In this document: positions 43,938 through 53,071 of the stretch, in pieces | How the letters are laid out: the number at the start of each line of letters is the position of its first letter | How positions within the stretch are numbered: the first letter of the stretch is position 1 | Assembly (NCBI GenBank): GCA_004791255.1 | Contig: SRUQ01000010.1 | Location: forward strand, 213,818 to 277,817 | From: a bacterium M00.F.Ca.ET.205.01.1.1 | Lineage (GTDB): Bacteria > Pseudomonadota > Alphaproteobacteria > Rhizobiales > Rhizobiaceae | DNA length: 64,000 nt | Direction: 5' to 3' | The notes under the pieces: generated by a model | Databases searched by the model: none | Told to the model about the DNA's origin: nothing | The model's input: the letters and a program-made list of their open reading frames with translations, nothing else | Made by a program: the position numbers and the translations under genes

Positions 43938-44753
43938 TCATTTCCCGCTGCCGGCGATCTGGTCGCCGTCGCGGGTCAGGTAATAGGCAAACAGGATCGG
44001 CAGCAGCGTCACCAGCACCACGACCATGGCCACGACATTGGTGACCGGGCGTTGGCGCGGACGGATCAGTTCCTCCAGCATCCAGATCGGCACCGTCTGC
44101 TGCTGGCCGGCGGTGAAGGTGGTAACGATGACTTCGTCGAAGGACAGCGCGAAGGCCAGCATGCCGCCGGCGAGCAGGGCGGTCGCGATGTTGGGCAACA
44201 CGATATGGCGGAAGGTCTGAAAACCGTCGGCGCCGAGATCCATCGAGGCCTCGATCATCGAGCCTGAGGTGCGGCGGAAACGGGCGACCGCGTTGTTGTA
44301 GACCACGACCACGCAGAAGGTGGCGTGGCCGAGCACGATCGTCCAGAACGAGAACGGGATGTCGGCCAGCGCGAAAGCGGAACGCAGGGCGATGCCGGTG
44401 ATGATGCCGGGCAGCGCGATCGGCAGGATGACCAGCAGCGAGATCATCTCGCGGCCGAAGAATCTCGTGCGCGACACCGCGGCGGCGCACAGCGTGCCCA
44501 GCACCAGCGCAATGGTGGTCGAGATGGCGGCGACGCGCACCGACAGCGACAGCGCCTGCCAGACGTCGGGCCGGTTCCAGGTGACGGCGAACCATTGCGT
44601 GGTGAGGCCTGGCGGCGGCCAGACGAAACTCTTCTCTTCCGTCGTGAAGGCATAGACGAAGATCAGCAGGATCGGCAGATGCAGGAAGAGCAGGCCGCAG
44701 GCGGCTGATATCTTCAGGCCGAGCGGAGCGGATTGGCCACGATCAGAGCGCAT
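43938..44753 (-). CDS. ydcV: Polyamine-type ABC permease (YdcV/PotC)
   Basis: 271-residue inner-membrane permease with about six spans (LGLKISAACGLLFLHLPILLIFVYAF at the start) and an EAA loop ASMDLGADGFQTFRHIVLP. It overlaps the YdcU-type gene by 11 bases (44743-44753). Partner of YdcU in the channel. Confidence 0.92.
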   Translation of the reverse strand: MRSDRGQSAPLGLKISAACGLLFLHLPILLIFVYAFTTEEKSFVWPPPGLTTQWFAVTWNRPDVWQALSLSVRVAAISTTIALVLGTLCAAAVSRTRFFGREMISLLVILPIALPGIITGIALRSAFALADIPFSFWTIVLGHATFCVVVVYNNAVARFRRTSGSMIEASMDLGADGFQTFRHIVLPNIATALLAGGMLAFALSFDEVIVTTFTAGQQQTVPIWMLEELIRPRQRPVTNVVAMVVVLVTLLPILFAYYLTRDGDQIAGSGK

Positions 44754-45708
44754 CGAAGGCCCCCATGCGTTTGGCGCCCCAGAGGTAAAAGCCCATGATG
44801 ACGATGGGCACCACTGTGAAAGCGGCGGCGAGCGGGATGTTGCCGGCGGTGCCTTGCTGCGAGTAGACGGCCTGGCCGATGAACAGCCGCGAGGTGCCGA
44901 TGATCTGCGGGATAATGTAATCGCCCAGCGTCAGAGAGAAGGTGAAGATCGAACCGGCGACGATGCCGGGCAGCGCCAGCGGGAACAGCACGTTGCGAAA
45001 AGTTTGCCCTGGCGAGGCGCCGAGATCGGACGAGGCCTCGACCAGATTGCCCGGCACGCGCTCGAGTGCCGCCTGCACCGGCAGGATCATGAACGGCAGC
45101 CAGACATAGACGAAGACGATGAAGGTGCCGGTGAACGACACCGACAGCGAGTTGCCGCCGACGACCGGCAGCGACAGCCAGGCATCGAGCAGCCACAACA
45201 GGTTCAGCTTGGCGAGCAGCCAGGTCAAAATGCCTTCCTTGGCCAGGATCAGCTTCCAGGCGTAGATCTTGACCAGATAGCTCGACCACAGCGGCAGCAT
45301 GACGCCGAGATAGAACAGCGCCTTCCAGCGGCCGCGCGCATAGCGCGCCGCGTAGTAGGCGATGGGAAAGGCGACGATCGCCGAGGCCAGCGTGACAATT
45401 GCGGCCATCGTCACCGTGCGCAGGATGATGTCGAGATTGGCGGGCTGGAACAGATCGCCATAAGTCTTCAGCGTGAACTCGCGGTTGATGAGGCCGGAGA
45501 ACTCGTCGATGGAGAAAAAGCTCTGCGCCAGCAGCGCGAACAGCGAGCCGATATAGACGACGCCGAGCCACAGCACCGGCGGTAGAAGCATCAAGAGCAG
45601 GAGCAGTTGCGGCCGGCGCCAGAAGAGGTCGGAGAGCGTGCCGCGCATGCCGCCGCTGCCGGGCAGGATGGCGGGGGTGGTGTTTGTGTCGAGCGCGGCT
45701 ATGGTCAT
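44743..45708 (-). CDS. ydcU: Polyamine-type ABC permease (YdcU/PotB)
   Basis: 321-residue permease. The hydrophobic N-terminus (RRPQLLLLLMLLPPVLWLGVVYIGSLFALLAQSFFSIDEFSG) and EAA loop SSDLGASPGQTFRNVLFP are standard. The start ATG 45708 is chosen because the frame continues through the repeat to 45987 without family similarity. The gap to ydcT carries a 42-bp inverted repeat. Confidence 0.92.
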   Translation of the reverse strand: MTIAALDTNTTPAILPGSGGMRGTLSDLFWRRPQLLLLLMLLPPVLWLGVVYIGSLFALLAQSFFSIDEFSGLINREFTLKTYGDLFQPANLDIILRTVTMAAIVTLASAIVAFPIAYYAARYARGRWKALFYLGVMLPLWSSYLVKIYAWKLILAKEGILTWLLAKLNLLWLLDAWLSLPVVGGNSLSVSFTGTFIVFVYVWLPFMILPVQAALERVPGNLVEASSDLGASPGQTFRNVLFPLALPGIVAGSIFTFSLTLGDYIIPQIIGTSRLFIGQAVYSQQGTAGNIPLAAAFTVVPIVIMGFYLWGAKRMGAFDAL

Positions 45709-45756
45709 AGGGCCACCGCATGTTGAAGCGGAATACTTGGAAGGCCGCGATCCTTC

Positions 45757-45931
45757 GCGCCCCCCTCTGTCCTGCCGGACATCTCCCCCACGAGGGGGTG
45801 TTTGGACTGGAGGAAGATTGGCAGCGTCAACGCCGTCGCCCTTCCTTCGACATTCGTGGTTGGCGAAAGCCGGCCCAACAGCTGATCTCCCCCCTCGTGG
45901 GGGAGATGGCCGGCAGGCCAGAGGGGGGCGC
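45757..45931. repeat. 42-bp inverted repeat in the ydcU-ydcT gap
   Basis: Arms 45757-45798 and 45890-45931 are near-perfect reverse complements (one mismatch seen), with a 91-bp spacer. Each contains a short hairpin CCCCCACGAGGGGG. It resembles the abundant Mesorhizobium intergenic palindromes with CTGCCGG and CATCTCCCCC. It separates the ATPase and permease genes. Confidence 0.8.
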
Positions 45932-45973
45932 CGTAGAGCGCCACACTGGAGACCCGAATGGTGCGCGCGACCA

Positions 45974-46972
45974 TCATGCCGGCTCATCCATCAAATGCAG
46001 GTGCTCGCGGTTGAAGGTGAGCACCACCGCTTCGCCGTCGGCCGGCAGCGCAGTGCCGGCCGGCACCATGGCGTGCAGCTTCAAGCCGTCGGCATCGAGC
46101 GCCAACCTTGTCGTGGCGCCGAGATAGTTGGTGGAGACGAGCCGGGCGGCGACGCCCTCGCCGCTCGTGGCTCGGGCGACGCGAATGGATTCGGGGCGCA
46201 GGCTGCCCCAGCGATGCTGGCCGCTGTAGCGCTGGACGAAATCCGGCGGCAACACGTTGGAGGAGCCGACAAAATCAGCGACAAAGCGCGTCTTCGGCCG
46301 CTGGTAGATGTCCTCCGGCGTGCCGATCTGCATGATCTTGCCGTCATTGAAGACGGCGACGCGGTCGGCCATCGACAGAGCCTCGCCCTGATCATGGGTG
46401 ACGAAGATGAAGGTGATGCCGAGCGTTTTCTGCAGCGACTTCAGCTCTTCCTGCATGTTCTCGCGCAGCTTGAGGTCGAGCGCGCCGAGCGGCTCGTCGA
46501 GCAGCAGCACCTTGGGCTGGTTGACCAGTGCGCGGGCGAGCGCCACGCGCTGGCGCTGGCCGCCGGAAAGCTGGCCCGGACGGCGGCCGCCATAGCCCGG
46601 CAGCCGGACCAGCGACAGCGCTTCCTCGGCCGCCTTGTGCCGTTCAGCCTTGCCGACGCGCTTGACCATCAACCCGTAGGCGACGTTGTCGAGCACGTTG
46701 AGATGCGGGAACAGCGCGTAGTCCTGGAACACCGTGTTGACGTTGCGGCGATAGGGCGGAACACCCTCGGCGCGCTCGCCGAAGATCGAGATCGAGCCCG
46801 ATGTCGGCTGTTCGAAACCGGCGATGAGGCGCAGGCAAGTCGTCTTGCCGGAACCGGACGGCCCGAGCATGGCGAAGAACTCGCCCGGCGCGATGTCGAG
46901 ATCGACCGCGTCGACGGCGCGAACACTGCCGAAATGGCGGGAAACTTGTCTGAAGGAAACGGCCGATGTCAT
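45974..46972 (-). CDS. ydcT: Polyamine-type ABC ATPase (YdcT/PotA)
   Basis: 332-residue ATPase. Walker A GPSGSGKTT, signature LSGGQRQRVALARAL, Walker B LLLDEPLGALD, switch FVTHDQGEAL; a C-terminal TOBE-type domain follows (RPESIRVARA). Start ATG 46972. Drives the ydcUV channel; the binding-protein gene is 179 bases upstream, across a repeat. Confidence 0.94.
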   Translation of the reverse strand: MTSAVSFRQVSRHFGSVRAVDAVDLDIAPGEFFAMLGPSGSGKTTCLRLIAGFEQPTSGSISIFGERAEGVPPYRRNVNTVFQDYALFPHLNVLDNVAYGLMVKRVGKAERHKAAEEALSLVRLPGYGGRRPGQLSGGQRQRVALARALVNQPKVLLLDEPLGALDLKLRENMQEELKSLQKTLGITFIFVTHDQGEALSMADRVAVFNDGKIMQIGTPEDIYQRPKTRFVADFVGSSNVLPPDFVQRYSGQHRWGSLRPESIRVARATSGEGVAARLVSTNYLGATTRLALDADGLKLHAMVPAGTALPADGEAVVLTFNREHLHLMDEPA

Positions 46973-47028
46973 GGTGCTGTCAGTCTGCTGCCGGTCTGGT
47001 TCTGTCGGATCGCGATAGCTCGTACTTC

Positions 47029-47143
47029 ACCTCCCCCTCGCTGGGGGAGGTCGCGGCGAAGCCGCGGGTGGGGTGAGCTGGCGCACGCGGCCGAGCAGCC
47101 CCACCCCGACGCTGCGCGTCGACCCTCCCTGCAAGGGGAGGGT
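47029..47143. repeat. Composite palindromic repeat in the ydcS-ydcT gap
   Basis: Three nested or successive stems: ACCTCCCCC (47029-47037) / GGGGGAGGT (47043-47051); GGGTGGGG (47066-47073) / CCCCACCC (47099-47106); ACCCTCCC (47122-47129) / GGGAGGGT (47136-47143). A long outer pairing is also possible. Typical rhizobial palindromic unit. Confidence 0.7.
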
Positions 47144-47151
47144 AAGAAAAA

Positions 47152-48306
47152 TCACCGACCGCCGATGACGCCGATATAGTCCGACACCCAGCGGTAGTAA
47201 GGCACGCACTGGTCGTTCTGGGTGGCGCATTTGGTCACCGGCGTCTTCCAGAACTTGATCTTGTCGAAATTGTCGTAGCCGTTGGTCTTGCAGCCTTCCT
47301 CGCCGAGCAGTTCGTTGCCCTTGCAGGCGGCCGGCACCACCGGCAGCGAGCCGAACCAGGCCGAGACATCACCCTGAACCTTCGCCGACAGCGAGTGTTC
47401 GAGCCACATATAGGCGCAGTTCGGATTGGCGGCGTCGGCTTCCATCATGGTGGTGTCGGCCCAGCCGGTGACGCCTTCTTCCGGCACGGTCGAGGCGACC
47501 GGCTTCTTGGCGGCGACCAGCGTGTTGACCTGGTATGGCCAGGAGCCGGAGGCGACGACGCCTTCGTTCTGGAAATCGTCGACCTGGATGGCGGCATCGT
47601 GCCAATAGCGGCCAACCAGCGTGCGCTGGACACGCAGCAGTTCAAGCGCCGCCTTGTATTGGTCTTCGCTCAATTCGTAAGGGTCCTTGATGCCGAGTTC
47701 CGGCTTGTGGAACATCAGATAGTTTGCGGCATCGGCAATGTGGATCGGGCCGTCATAGGCCTGGACGCGGCCCTTGTTGGACTTGCCGTCCGGCAGTTTC
47801 ATCTCCTCGAAGACGACGTTCCAGCTCTTGGGCGCTTCCTTGAAAACGTCGGAGTTGTACATCAGGATGTTCGGACCCCACTGGTAGGGAACGCCGTAAT
47901 GCACCTTGTCGACGGTGAACCAGGGCGCGTCCTTGAGGCGCTCGTCGACAGCCTTCCAGCTCGGGATGAGATCGGTGTTGATTGGCTGCACGCGCTTGCC
48001 GGCAACGAGACGCAGCGAGGCATCGCCCGACGCTGTGACGAGGTCGAAGCCACCCTCGTTCATCAGCGAGACCATCTCGTCCGAGGTGTTGGCGGTCTTG
48101 ACGTTGACCTTGCAGCCGCTCCCCTTCTCGAAGGCGGTGACCCAGTCATAGCCCTTGTCGGTTTCGCCGCGCTCGATATAGCCCGGCCAGGCGACGATGT
48201 TGACCTGGCCCTCCGCCTTGCCGAGCTCCTTGACCTGGGCGATGGCCTGGCCGGAGAAGGTCATCGCGACCGTCAGGGCGGTGCATGACTTCAGGAATGA
48301 ATTCAT
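47152..48306 (-). CDS. ydcS: Polyamine-type ABC binding protein (YdcS)
   Basis: 384-residue periplasmic binding protein of the putrescine/spermidine class. Signal peptide 1 to about 23 (SFLKSCTALTVAMTFSGQAIAQ). Mature part: VNIVAWPGYIERGETDKGYDWVTAFEKGSGCKVNVK, VPYQWGPNILMYNSDVF. Start ATG 48306 has GGGAGATCGACG upstream; the open frame continues upstream meaninglessly. First gene of the ydcSTUVW-like operon. Confidence 0.93.
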   Translation of the reverse strand: MNSFLKSCTALTVAMTFSGQAIAQVKELGKAEGQVNIVAWPGYIERGETDKGYDWVTAFEKGSGCKVNVKTANTSDEMVSLMNEGGFDLVTASGDASLRLVAGKRVQPINTDLIPSWKAVDERLKDAPWFTVDKVHYGVPYQWGPNILMYNSDVFKEAPKSWNVVFEEMKLPDGKSNKGRVQAYDGPIHIADAANYLMFHKPELGIKDPYELSEDQYKAALELLRVQRTLVGRYWHDAAIQVDDFQNEGVVASGSWPYQVNTLVAAKKPVASTVPEEGVTGWADTTMMEADAANPNCAYMWLEHSLSAKVQGDVSAWFGSLPVVPAACKGNELLGEEGCKTNGYDNFDKIKFWKTPVTKCATQNDQCVPYYRWVSDYIGVIGGR

Positions 48307-48488
48307 CGTCGATCTCCCATTTTGGCGCTGGCCCTGAAGCCGATCCCGGTCTTCAACGGCGACCATGCGCGGACTGAAAACGTCAGTTCGTCCATGGACC
48401 GATGCCGCTCTGGCGGCGGCTTTCGCTCCTTGAATGCGAAGGTGCTTTGAAAATTCCGGTTTCGCAAATTCATTTATCAGAAAGCCGA

Positions 48489-48505
48489 TATCGGTTTTAC
48501 CGATA
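48489..48505. promoter_or_regulatory. LysR box upstream of ydcS
   Basis: Perfect 17-bp palindrome TATCGGT-TTT-ACCGATA; it fits ATCG-N7-CGAT, a T-N11-A LysR box. It lies 183 bases before the ydcS start and 13 bases beyond the lysR stop, between the two. It supports control of the transporter operon by that LysR protein. Confidence 0.65.
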
Positions 48506-48518
48506 GATCCGTTGCCGA

Positions 48519-49430
48519 TCAAGGGCGCTGACGCACCGTGCGCTGCGACTGGGCAAGGCCGATGAAATCGCGCGACGCCTGTGGCAGGCCGGAGCCACGG
48601 CGCCACACCATGCCAACCTGGACGACCGGAAGCGATCCGGAAATATCCCGCGACTCGATACGGTCGCCTTCCAGCGACCAGGGGCGATAGACGAGGTCGG
48701 GCAGCAGCGCCACGCCGGCGCCGGTGGCGACCAGGCTGCGCACCGCCTCGACCGAGCGGGTGCGGAAGGCGACATGCGGCTTGGCGCCGATCGCCGCCAG
48801 GAGTTTGCCGGTGTTCTCCTCGATCTCGTCGACGGTGAGCATGATCAGCGGTTCGCCGGCGATATCGCCGATGCCGATGATGTCGGCGCCGGCGAGCGGA
48901 TGGCCGAGCGGCAGCCACAGGCGATAGGCCGAGACTTCGAGGATTTCCGACTGCAGCGCCGTGCGGTCGCGCAAATTGGAGGTGACCATGACGGCAATGT
49001 CGAGCTTGCCGCCGATCAGAAGATGCTCAAGGTAGTCGCCATTGTCCTCGATGGCCGAGACCTCGACGCCGGGATAGGCGCGGCGGTAGCGGGCGAGCAG
49101 GTCCGACAACACGTAGCCTGCCACCAGCGAGGTGACGCCGAGCTGCAGCCGGCCGCCAGCCGACGCCTGCTCGCTGGAAAAAGAGCGCCGCGCATCCGAC
49201 ACGTCGGCCAGGATCTTGGTGGCGTGGCGCAGGAACTGATGGCCCTTGTGGGTGATGTTGAGCCCGCGCGGATGGCGTTCGAACAGTTCGACGCCGAGAT
49301 CGCTTTCGAGCTCCTTGATCGCCTCGGTGACCGAGGATTGCGAGATGGAGAGGTTTTGCGCGGCGCCCGAGACCGTGCCTTGCTCGGCCACGGCGATGAA
49401 GAACTGCAACTGGCGGATGGTGAAGGCCAT
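48519..49430 (-). CDS. LysR-type regulator of the ydc-like operon
   Basis: 303-residue LysR protein; helix-turn-helix at the N-terminus (FFIAVAEQGTVSGAAQNLSISQSSVTEAIKELE). Start ATG 49430; the frame extends to 49544. It is encoded directly before ydcS in the same direction with the LysR box in between. Confidence 0.9.
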   Translation of the reverse strand: MAFTIRQLQFFIAVAEQGTVSGAAQNLSISQSSVTEAIKELESDLGVELFERHPRGLNITHKGHQFLRHATKILADVSDARRSFSSEQASAGGRLQLGVTSLVAGYVLSDLLARYRRAYPGVEVSAIEDNGDYLEHLLIGGKLDIAVMVTSNLRDRTALQSEILEVSAYRLWLPLGHPLAGADIIGIGDIAGEPLIMLTVDEIEENTGKLLAAIGAKPHVAFRTRSVEAVRSLVATGAGVALLPDLVYRPWSLEGDRIESRDISGSLPVVQVGMVWRRGSGLPQASRDFIGLAQSQRTVRQRP

Positions 49431-49510
49431 GGCCGGACTAAACACCGGCGCAGCCGCAAAGAAAAGCCGATGGCCAGAGCTTATCCCGTGGCTCGATGGC
49501 TGGCCGTGAC

Positions 49511-50128
49511 TTAGCCCGACATCGACCTGATGCGCCGCCAGCACGCCGGGCCAAAGCGCAGCGCAAGCATGACTGCCGTTTCCAGCACCAGCACGATGAC
49601 GATGATGCGGAAGCCGACGGTGAGCGGATCCTTGCCGCTGCCATGCAGCGCGTAGCCTGTGAGCAGAAACCCGGCATTCCAGAGTGTGGCTCCGATCAGC
49701 GTCGCGACCACAAAGGGCAAGGCCGGCAGACAGAGCGCGCCGGCCGCGATCGGCAGGTAGTTGCGCACCGTCGGGATGAACTGCGCCAGCAGGGAAACCC
49801 TGACATGATAGCGGCGATAGGCCTGTCCGAGCCGGTGGTAGGTCGCGGGACGCAGGAAGACATATCTGCCGAACCGCTCGACCAGCCTGTCGGCGCGGTC
49901 AATCCCGATCCGGCGGCCGACGGTGTACCAGACGAGACAGCCGCTGGTGGAGGCGAGTGTCGTTACTATCAGCAGGATTGCCAGCGTCGCGTCGTCCGGC
50001 GCTGCCGTCATGCCGAGGAACAGCAAAAACACGTGCGACGGCGGAACCGGCAGAATCTTCTCGGTGAAGGCGATGCAGAAGACGCCGAGCAGGCCCAGGC
50101 CAAGAATGGCCGACAGCGGACCGGTCAT
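49511..50128 (-). CDS. DedA-family (VTT) membrane protein
   Basis: 205 residues. DedA/SNARE-associated pattern RVSLLAQFIPTVRNYLPIAAGALCLPALPFVV (the FIPxVR arginine and the GAL segment), several hydrophobic spans. DedA proteins are lipid scramblase or proton-dependent membrane homeostasis proteins. Start ATG 50128 overlaps the methyltransferase stop (ATGA), giving coupling with the PmtA-like gene upstream. Confidence 0.85.
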   Translation of the reverse strand: MTGPLSAILGLGLLGVFCIAFTEKILPVPPSHVFLLFLGMTAAPDDATLAILLIVTTLASTSGCLVWYTVGRRIGIDRADRLVERFGRYVFLRPATYHRLGQAYRRYHVRVSLLAQFIPTVRNYLPIAAGALCLPALPFVVATLIGATLWNAGFLLTGYALHGSGKDPLTVGFRIIVIVLVLETAVMLALRFGPACWRRIRSMSG

Positions 50129-50724
50129 GCGAAGCGCCAATCGTAGGTGCTGACGGTCTTGATCCTGGAGACGCGATAGACCGTCGCCGGCGGGAGATTG
50201 CGGAAGGTGTAGCCGACCCGCGTGACTTCGAGATCGAGCCGGTCGAGCAGTGCCTGGTCGAACGGACAGCGCCGGCCGAGCGTGAACTGATACAGCGCGG
50301 CGCCGGGACGAAGGTTTGCGAAGACACCTTCGAGAATGGCAAGCGTCCTGCGCGGCGAGATTAGGCGGAAAGGCAGGCCACTGACGGCGGCGCCGGCCGG
50401 CGGCCCCTCGAACAGTGTCAGGTGGCGCAGGCCGACAGCATCCATTTCGAAGACCCTGGCAGAGGGAAAACGCCGTTTGAGCAGCGCAGCGAAATCCAGA
50501 TCGGATTCGACCAGCGTCAGATCCTCCTCGTTGACGCCGCGCGACAACAGCGCGCGGGTGAAGGGGCCGGTTCCCGGGCCTAGCTCCAGCACCGCCCCTG
50601 TTTCAGGACCGATATCCCGGGTCATCAGCGCCGCCAGGCTGGAACTGGACGGCGTGACGGAGCCGACCCTGAACGGCGCCACAGCCCACGCCATGAGAAA
50701 AGACAAGGCATCACTTGCAGGCAT
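50125..50724 (-). CDS. pmtA: PmtA-like phospholipid N-methyltransferase
   Basis: 199-residue SAM methyltransferase with the KsgA-like Rossmann motif LELGPGTGPFTRALLSRG preceded by AVAPFRVGSVTPSSSSLA, a pattern of the rhizobial phosphatidylethanolamine N-methyltransferase PmtA and its relatives. Sequential methylation of phosphatidylethanolamine gives phosphatidylcholine. The substrate is inferred from family. Start ATG 50724 (MPASDALSF); the open frame extends to 50877. It is coupled to the DedA gene, so a membrane-lipid role is consistent. Confidence 0.72.
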   Translation of the reverse strand: MPASDALSFLMAWAVAPFRVGSVTPSSSSLAALMTRDIGPETGAVLELGPGTGPFTRALLSRGVNEEDLTLVESDLDFAALLKRRFPSARVFEMDAVGLRHLTLFEGPPAGAAVSGLPFRLISPRRTLAILEGVFANLRPGAALYQFTLGRRCPFDQALLDRLDLEVTRVGYTFRNLPPATVYRVSRIKTVSTYDWRFA

Positions 50725-51047
50725 GGTAACCTCAATCCCGGACAAAAGCACACCAACCCGTTTTGGTGTGGCCAATTCATTTCGTTTGGGCGCCACTTCG
50801 TTTTCGGCGCCTTTTTCGTTTTCGGTGTCGGGCCCGAACCTGTTGCATAATCGGGCCCGACGCCTTGGTGCCGGCACAGGGGGGCGTGCCGACCGTTGCT
50901 ATTTGCCGTGACTGGATTGCATAGACATTGCGCAATCTGGCGACGTGAAAGAAAGCGCTGGCGACTTCAGTCCGTTCGGTTTTGCCATGCTTGCGCAATG
51001 TTGGCGCTGTAGCGGCCTCGGGCAGGCAGCCGCCGAAAGGAATGACG

Positions 51048-51725
51048 ATGCGCATCTTGCTGGTCGAGGACGAGCCGGAAATGGTCTCGGCGCTGCGCGC
51101 CGCGCTGAAACGTCACGACATGGTGGTCGACCATGCCGGTTCGCTGCTCGAGGCCGAGGGTTTCACCGCCGACAGCTATGACGCCATCCTGCTCGACCGC
51201 CAGTTGCCGGATGGCGATGGGCTGTCCCTGGTGCCGAAACTGCGCTCGGCGGGGAATACCACACCAGTGCTGATGCTGACGGCGAGAGGCGAGACGTCCG
51301 ACAAGGTCGATGGGCTGGACATGGGTGCGGACGACTATCTGACGAAGCCGTTCGCCTTCGAGGAGCTGCTGGCCCGGCTGCGCGCGCTGCTCCGGCGTCC
51401 GGCTCCGATGCAATCGCAGTTCATCCGCGCCGGGGATCTGGTGCTCGACGTCGGACATCGCGAAGCCTCGATCCGCGGCGAGCCGCTCAGCCTGCCGCGC
51501 CGCGAACTTCTGGTGCTGGAAGCGCTGATGCGGCGGACCGGCCGCATGGTGCAGCGCGAGACGCTGATGGAGGCGGTGTTCGGCCTCGACGACGAGATTC
51601 AATCCAACGCGCTCGATACCCATGTCTCGCGCCTGCGCCGCAAGCTCGCCGATGCGGCCAGCGGAGTGACGATCAACGGCATCCGCGGCGTCGGCTATCT
51701 CTTGCGCGAGACGGCATCGGCATGA
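51048..51725 (+). CDS. OmpR-family response regulator
   Basis: 225 residues. Receiver domain: VEDEPE acidic pair, phospho-acceptor Asp in ILLDRQLPDGDG, Lys in LTKPF. C-terminal winged helix with RLRRKLADAASGVTINGIRGVGYLL. AAAGGA lies six bases before ATG 51048; ATG 51042 is the alternative. Its stop overlaps the kinase start (ATGA). Confidence 0.93.
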   Translation: MRILLVEDEPEMVSALRAALKRHDMVVDHAGSLLEAEGFTADSYDAILLDRQLPDGDGLSLVPKLRSAGNTTPVLMLTARGETSDKVDGLDMGADDYLTKPFAFEELLARLRALLRRPAPMQSQFIRAGDLVLDVGHREASIRGEPLSLPRRELLVLEALMRRTGRMVQRETLMEAVFGLDDEIQSNALDTHVSRLRRKLADAASGVTINGIRGVGYLLRETASA

Positions 51726-53071
51726 GGCGGCCGCGTTCGCTGAAATGGAGCCTGGTGCTGCGCATCGCGCTTCTGCAATGCGCGATGCTGACGCTGATCA
51801 TCGCCGGCATTGTCGGCGTGTTGCTGGCCACCGGGCTCATTCCGCATGACTATGAGGATGGCAGCATGGACGTGCTGGCGGACGCCGTGGCGCGTGACGT
51901 CGGCGGCAGACTCGTCCTGCGCGAGACCTCGGATCTGACAAAACTGCGCTCGCGGGTTGCCGACCTCTGGTTCATCATCCGCGACAAGCAGGGGCAGCGG
52001 CTGCAGGAAGGCACCGTACCGGCGACGTTCCAGCCATTTGCCGCCTTGCTCGACAACATCAGCGATGCGCGTATCGACCATGCCATCGGCGAGAGCGCGC
52101 CGCCGGAGGCAAAAATACGCTGGACCGACACGGCGGCCGGCAATGTCCAGATCATGACCGGCACCAAGGGTGGACTTTCACTGCTGCGGCTGCTCGGACA
52201 GGCGCCGCAGTTCTTCCTGCAAGGCATATTGCCGCTCGCCGGATTGATGGCGCTGGCCACTCTGTTCGCCACCCCTTGGGTGGTGCGTGGCGCGCTCTCA
52301 GGGCTCGGCCATGCGGCGACCGAGGCCGCGCGCATCGACATCGACAAGCGCGGCGTGCAATTGCCGCTCAAGGATGTGCCGGTGGAGGTCACGCCGCTGG
52401 TCAGGGCGGTCAACGCGGCCCTGGCGCGCCTCGACGCCGGCTACGAGAAGCACAAGCGCTTCCTGACCGACGCCGCGCATGAGTTGAGAACACCGGTCGC
52501 CATCCTCAACACGCGGCTCGCCTCGCTGCCGGCGACACCGGAGCGAGCGCGGCTCCTGCAGGACGCGGCGCGGCTGTCGACGCTGACCGGCCAGTTGCTC
52601 GACCTGCAGCGGCTCGACCGGCAGGCGGCGGCCTTCGAGACGATCGACCTCGTGGCGATCGCGCGCGGCGTCATCGTCGACATTGCGCCGCTGGCGTTTG
52701 CGGCCGGATACGAGATGGCGTTCGAGCCGGAGGAGGACACCGTCGCCGCCATCGGCGACCGGACGTCGATCGAGCGCGCCGTGACCAATCTGGTCCAGAA
52801 CGCGATCGAGCATGGCGGCCGGGCCGGCAAGATCACCTTGCGTGTCACCCGCCCGGCCACCATCGAGGTGCGCGATGAAGGCGCCGGCGTCCCGCTCGCC
52901 GAACGAGAGCGCGTCTTCGAACCCTTCTACCGACTGCGTCCGCTCGATCACGGTGCCGGTCTCGGCCTCAACCTGGTTCAGGAAATCATGCAGTTGCATG
53001 GCGGGCGCGTCGAGATCCTCGACGGCAACCCGACCGGCGCCTGCTTCAGCCTGACCTTTCGCGCGTCCTGA
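51722..53071 (+). CDS. Sensor histidine kinase
   Basis: 449 residues, two membrane spans (about 12-36 and 163-188) around a periplasmic sensor domain, HAMP-like linker, HisKA with phospho-His in DAAHELRTPVAIL, N box NLVQNAIEHGG and G box DEGAGVPLAERERVFEPFY. Overlaps the regulator by four bases. Stops next to the convergent DeoR gene (no gap). Signal unknown. Confidence 0.93.
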   Translation: MRRPRSLKWSLVLRIALLQCAMLTLIIAGIVGVLLATGLIPHDYEDGSMDVLADAVARDVGGRLVLRETSDLTKLRSRVADLWFIIRDKQGQRLQEGTVPATFQPFAALLDNISDARIDHAIGESAPPEAKIRWTDTAAGNVQIMTGTKGGLSLLRLLGQAPQFFLQGILPLAGLMALATLFATPWVVRGALSGLGHAATEAARIDIDKRGVQLPLKDVPVEVTPLVRAVNAALARLDAGYEKHKRFLTDAAHELRTPVAILNTRLASLPATPERARLLQDAARLSTLTGQLLDLQRLDRQAAAFETIDLVAIARGVIVDIAPLAFAAGYEMAFEPEEDTVAAIGDRTSIERAVTNLVQNAIEHGGRAGKITLRVTRPATIEVRDEGAGVPLAERERVFEPFYRLRPLDHGAGLGLNLVQEIMQLHGGRVEILDGNPTGACFSLTFRAS

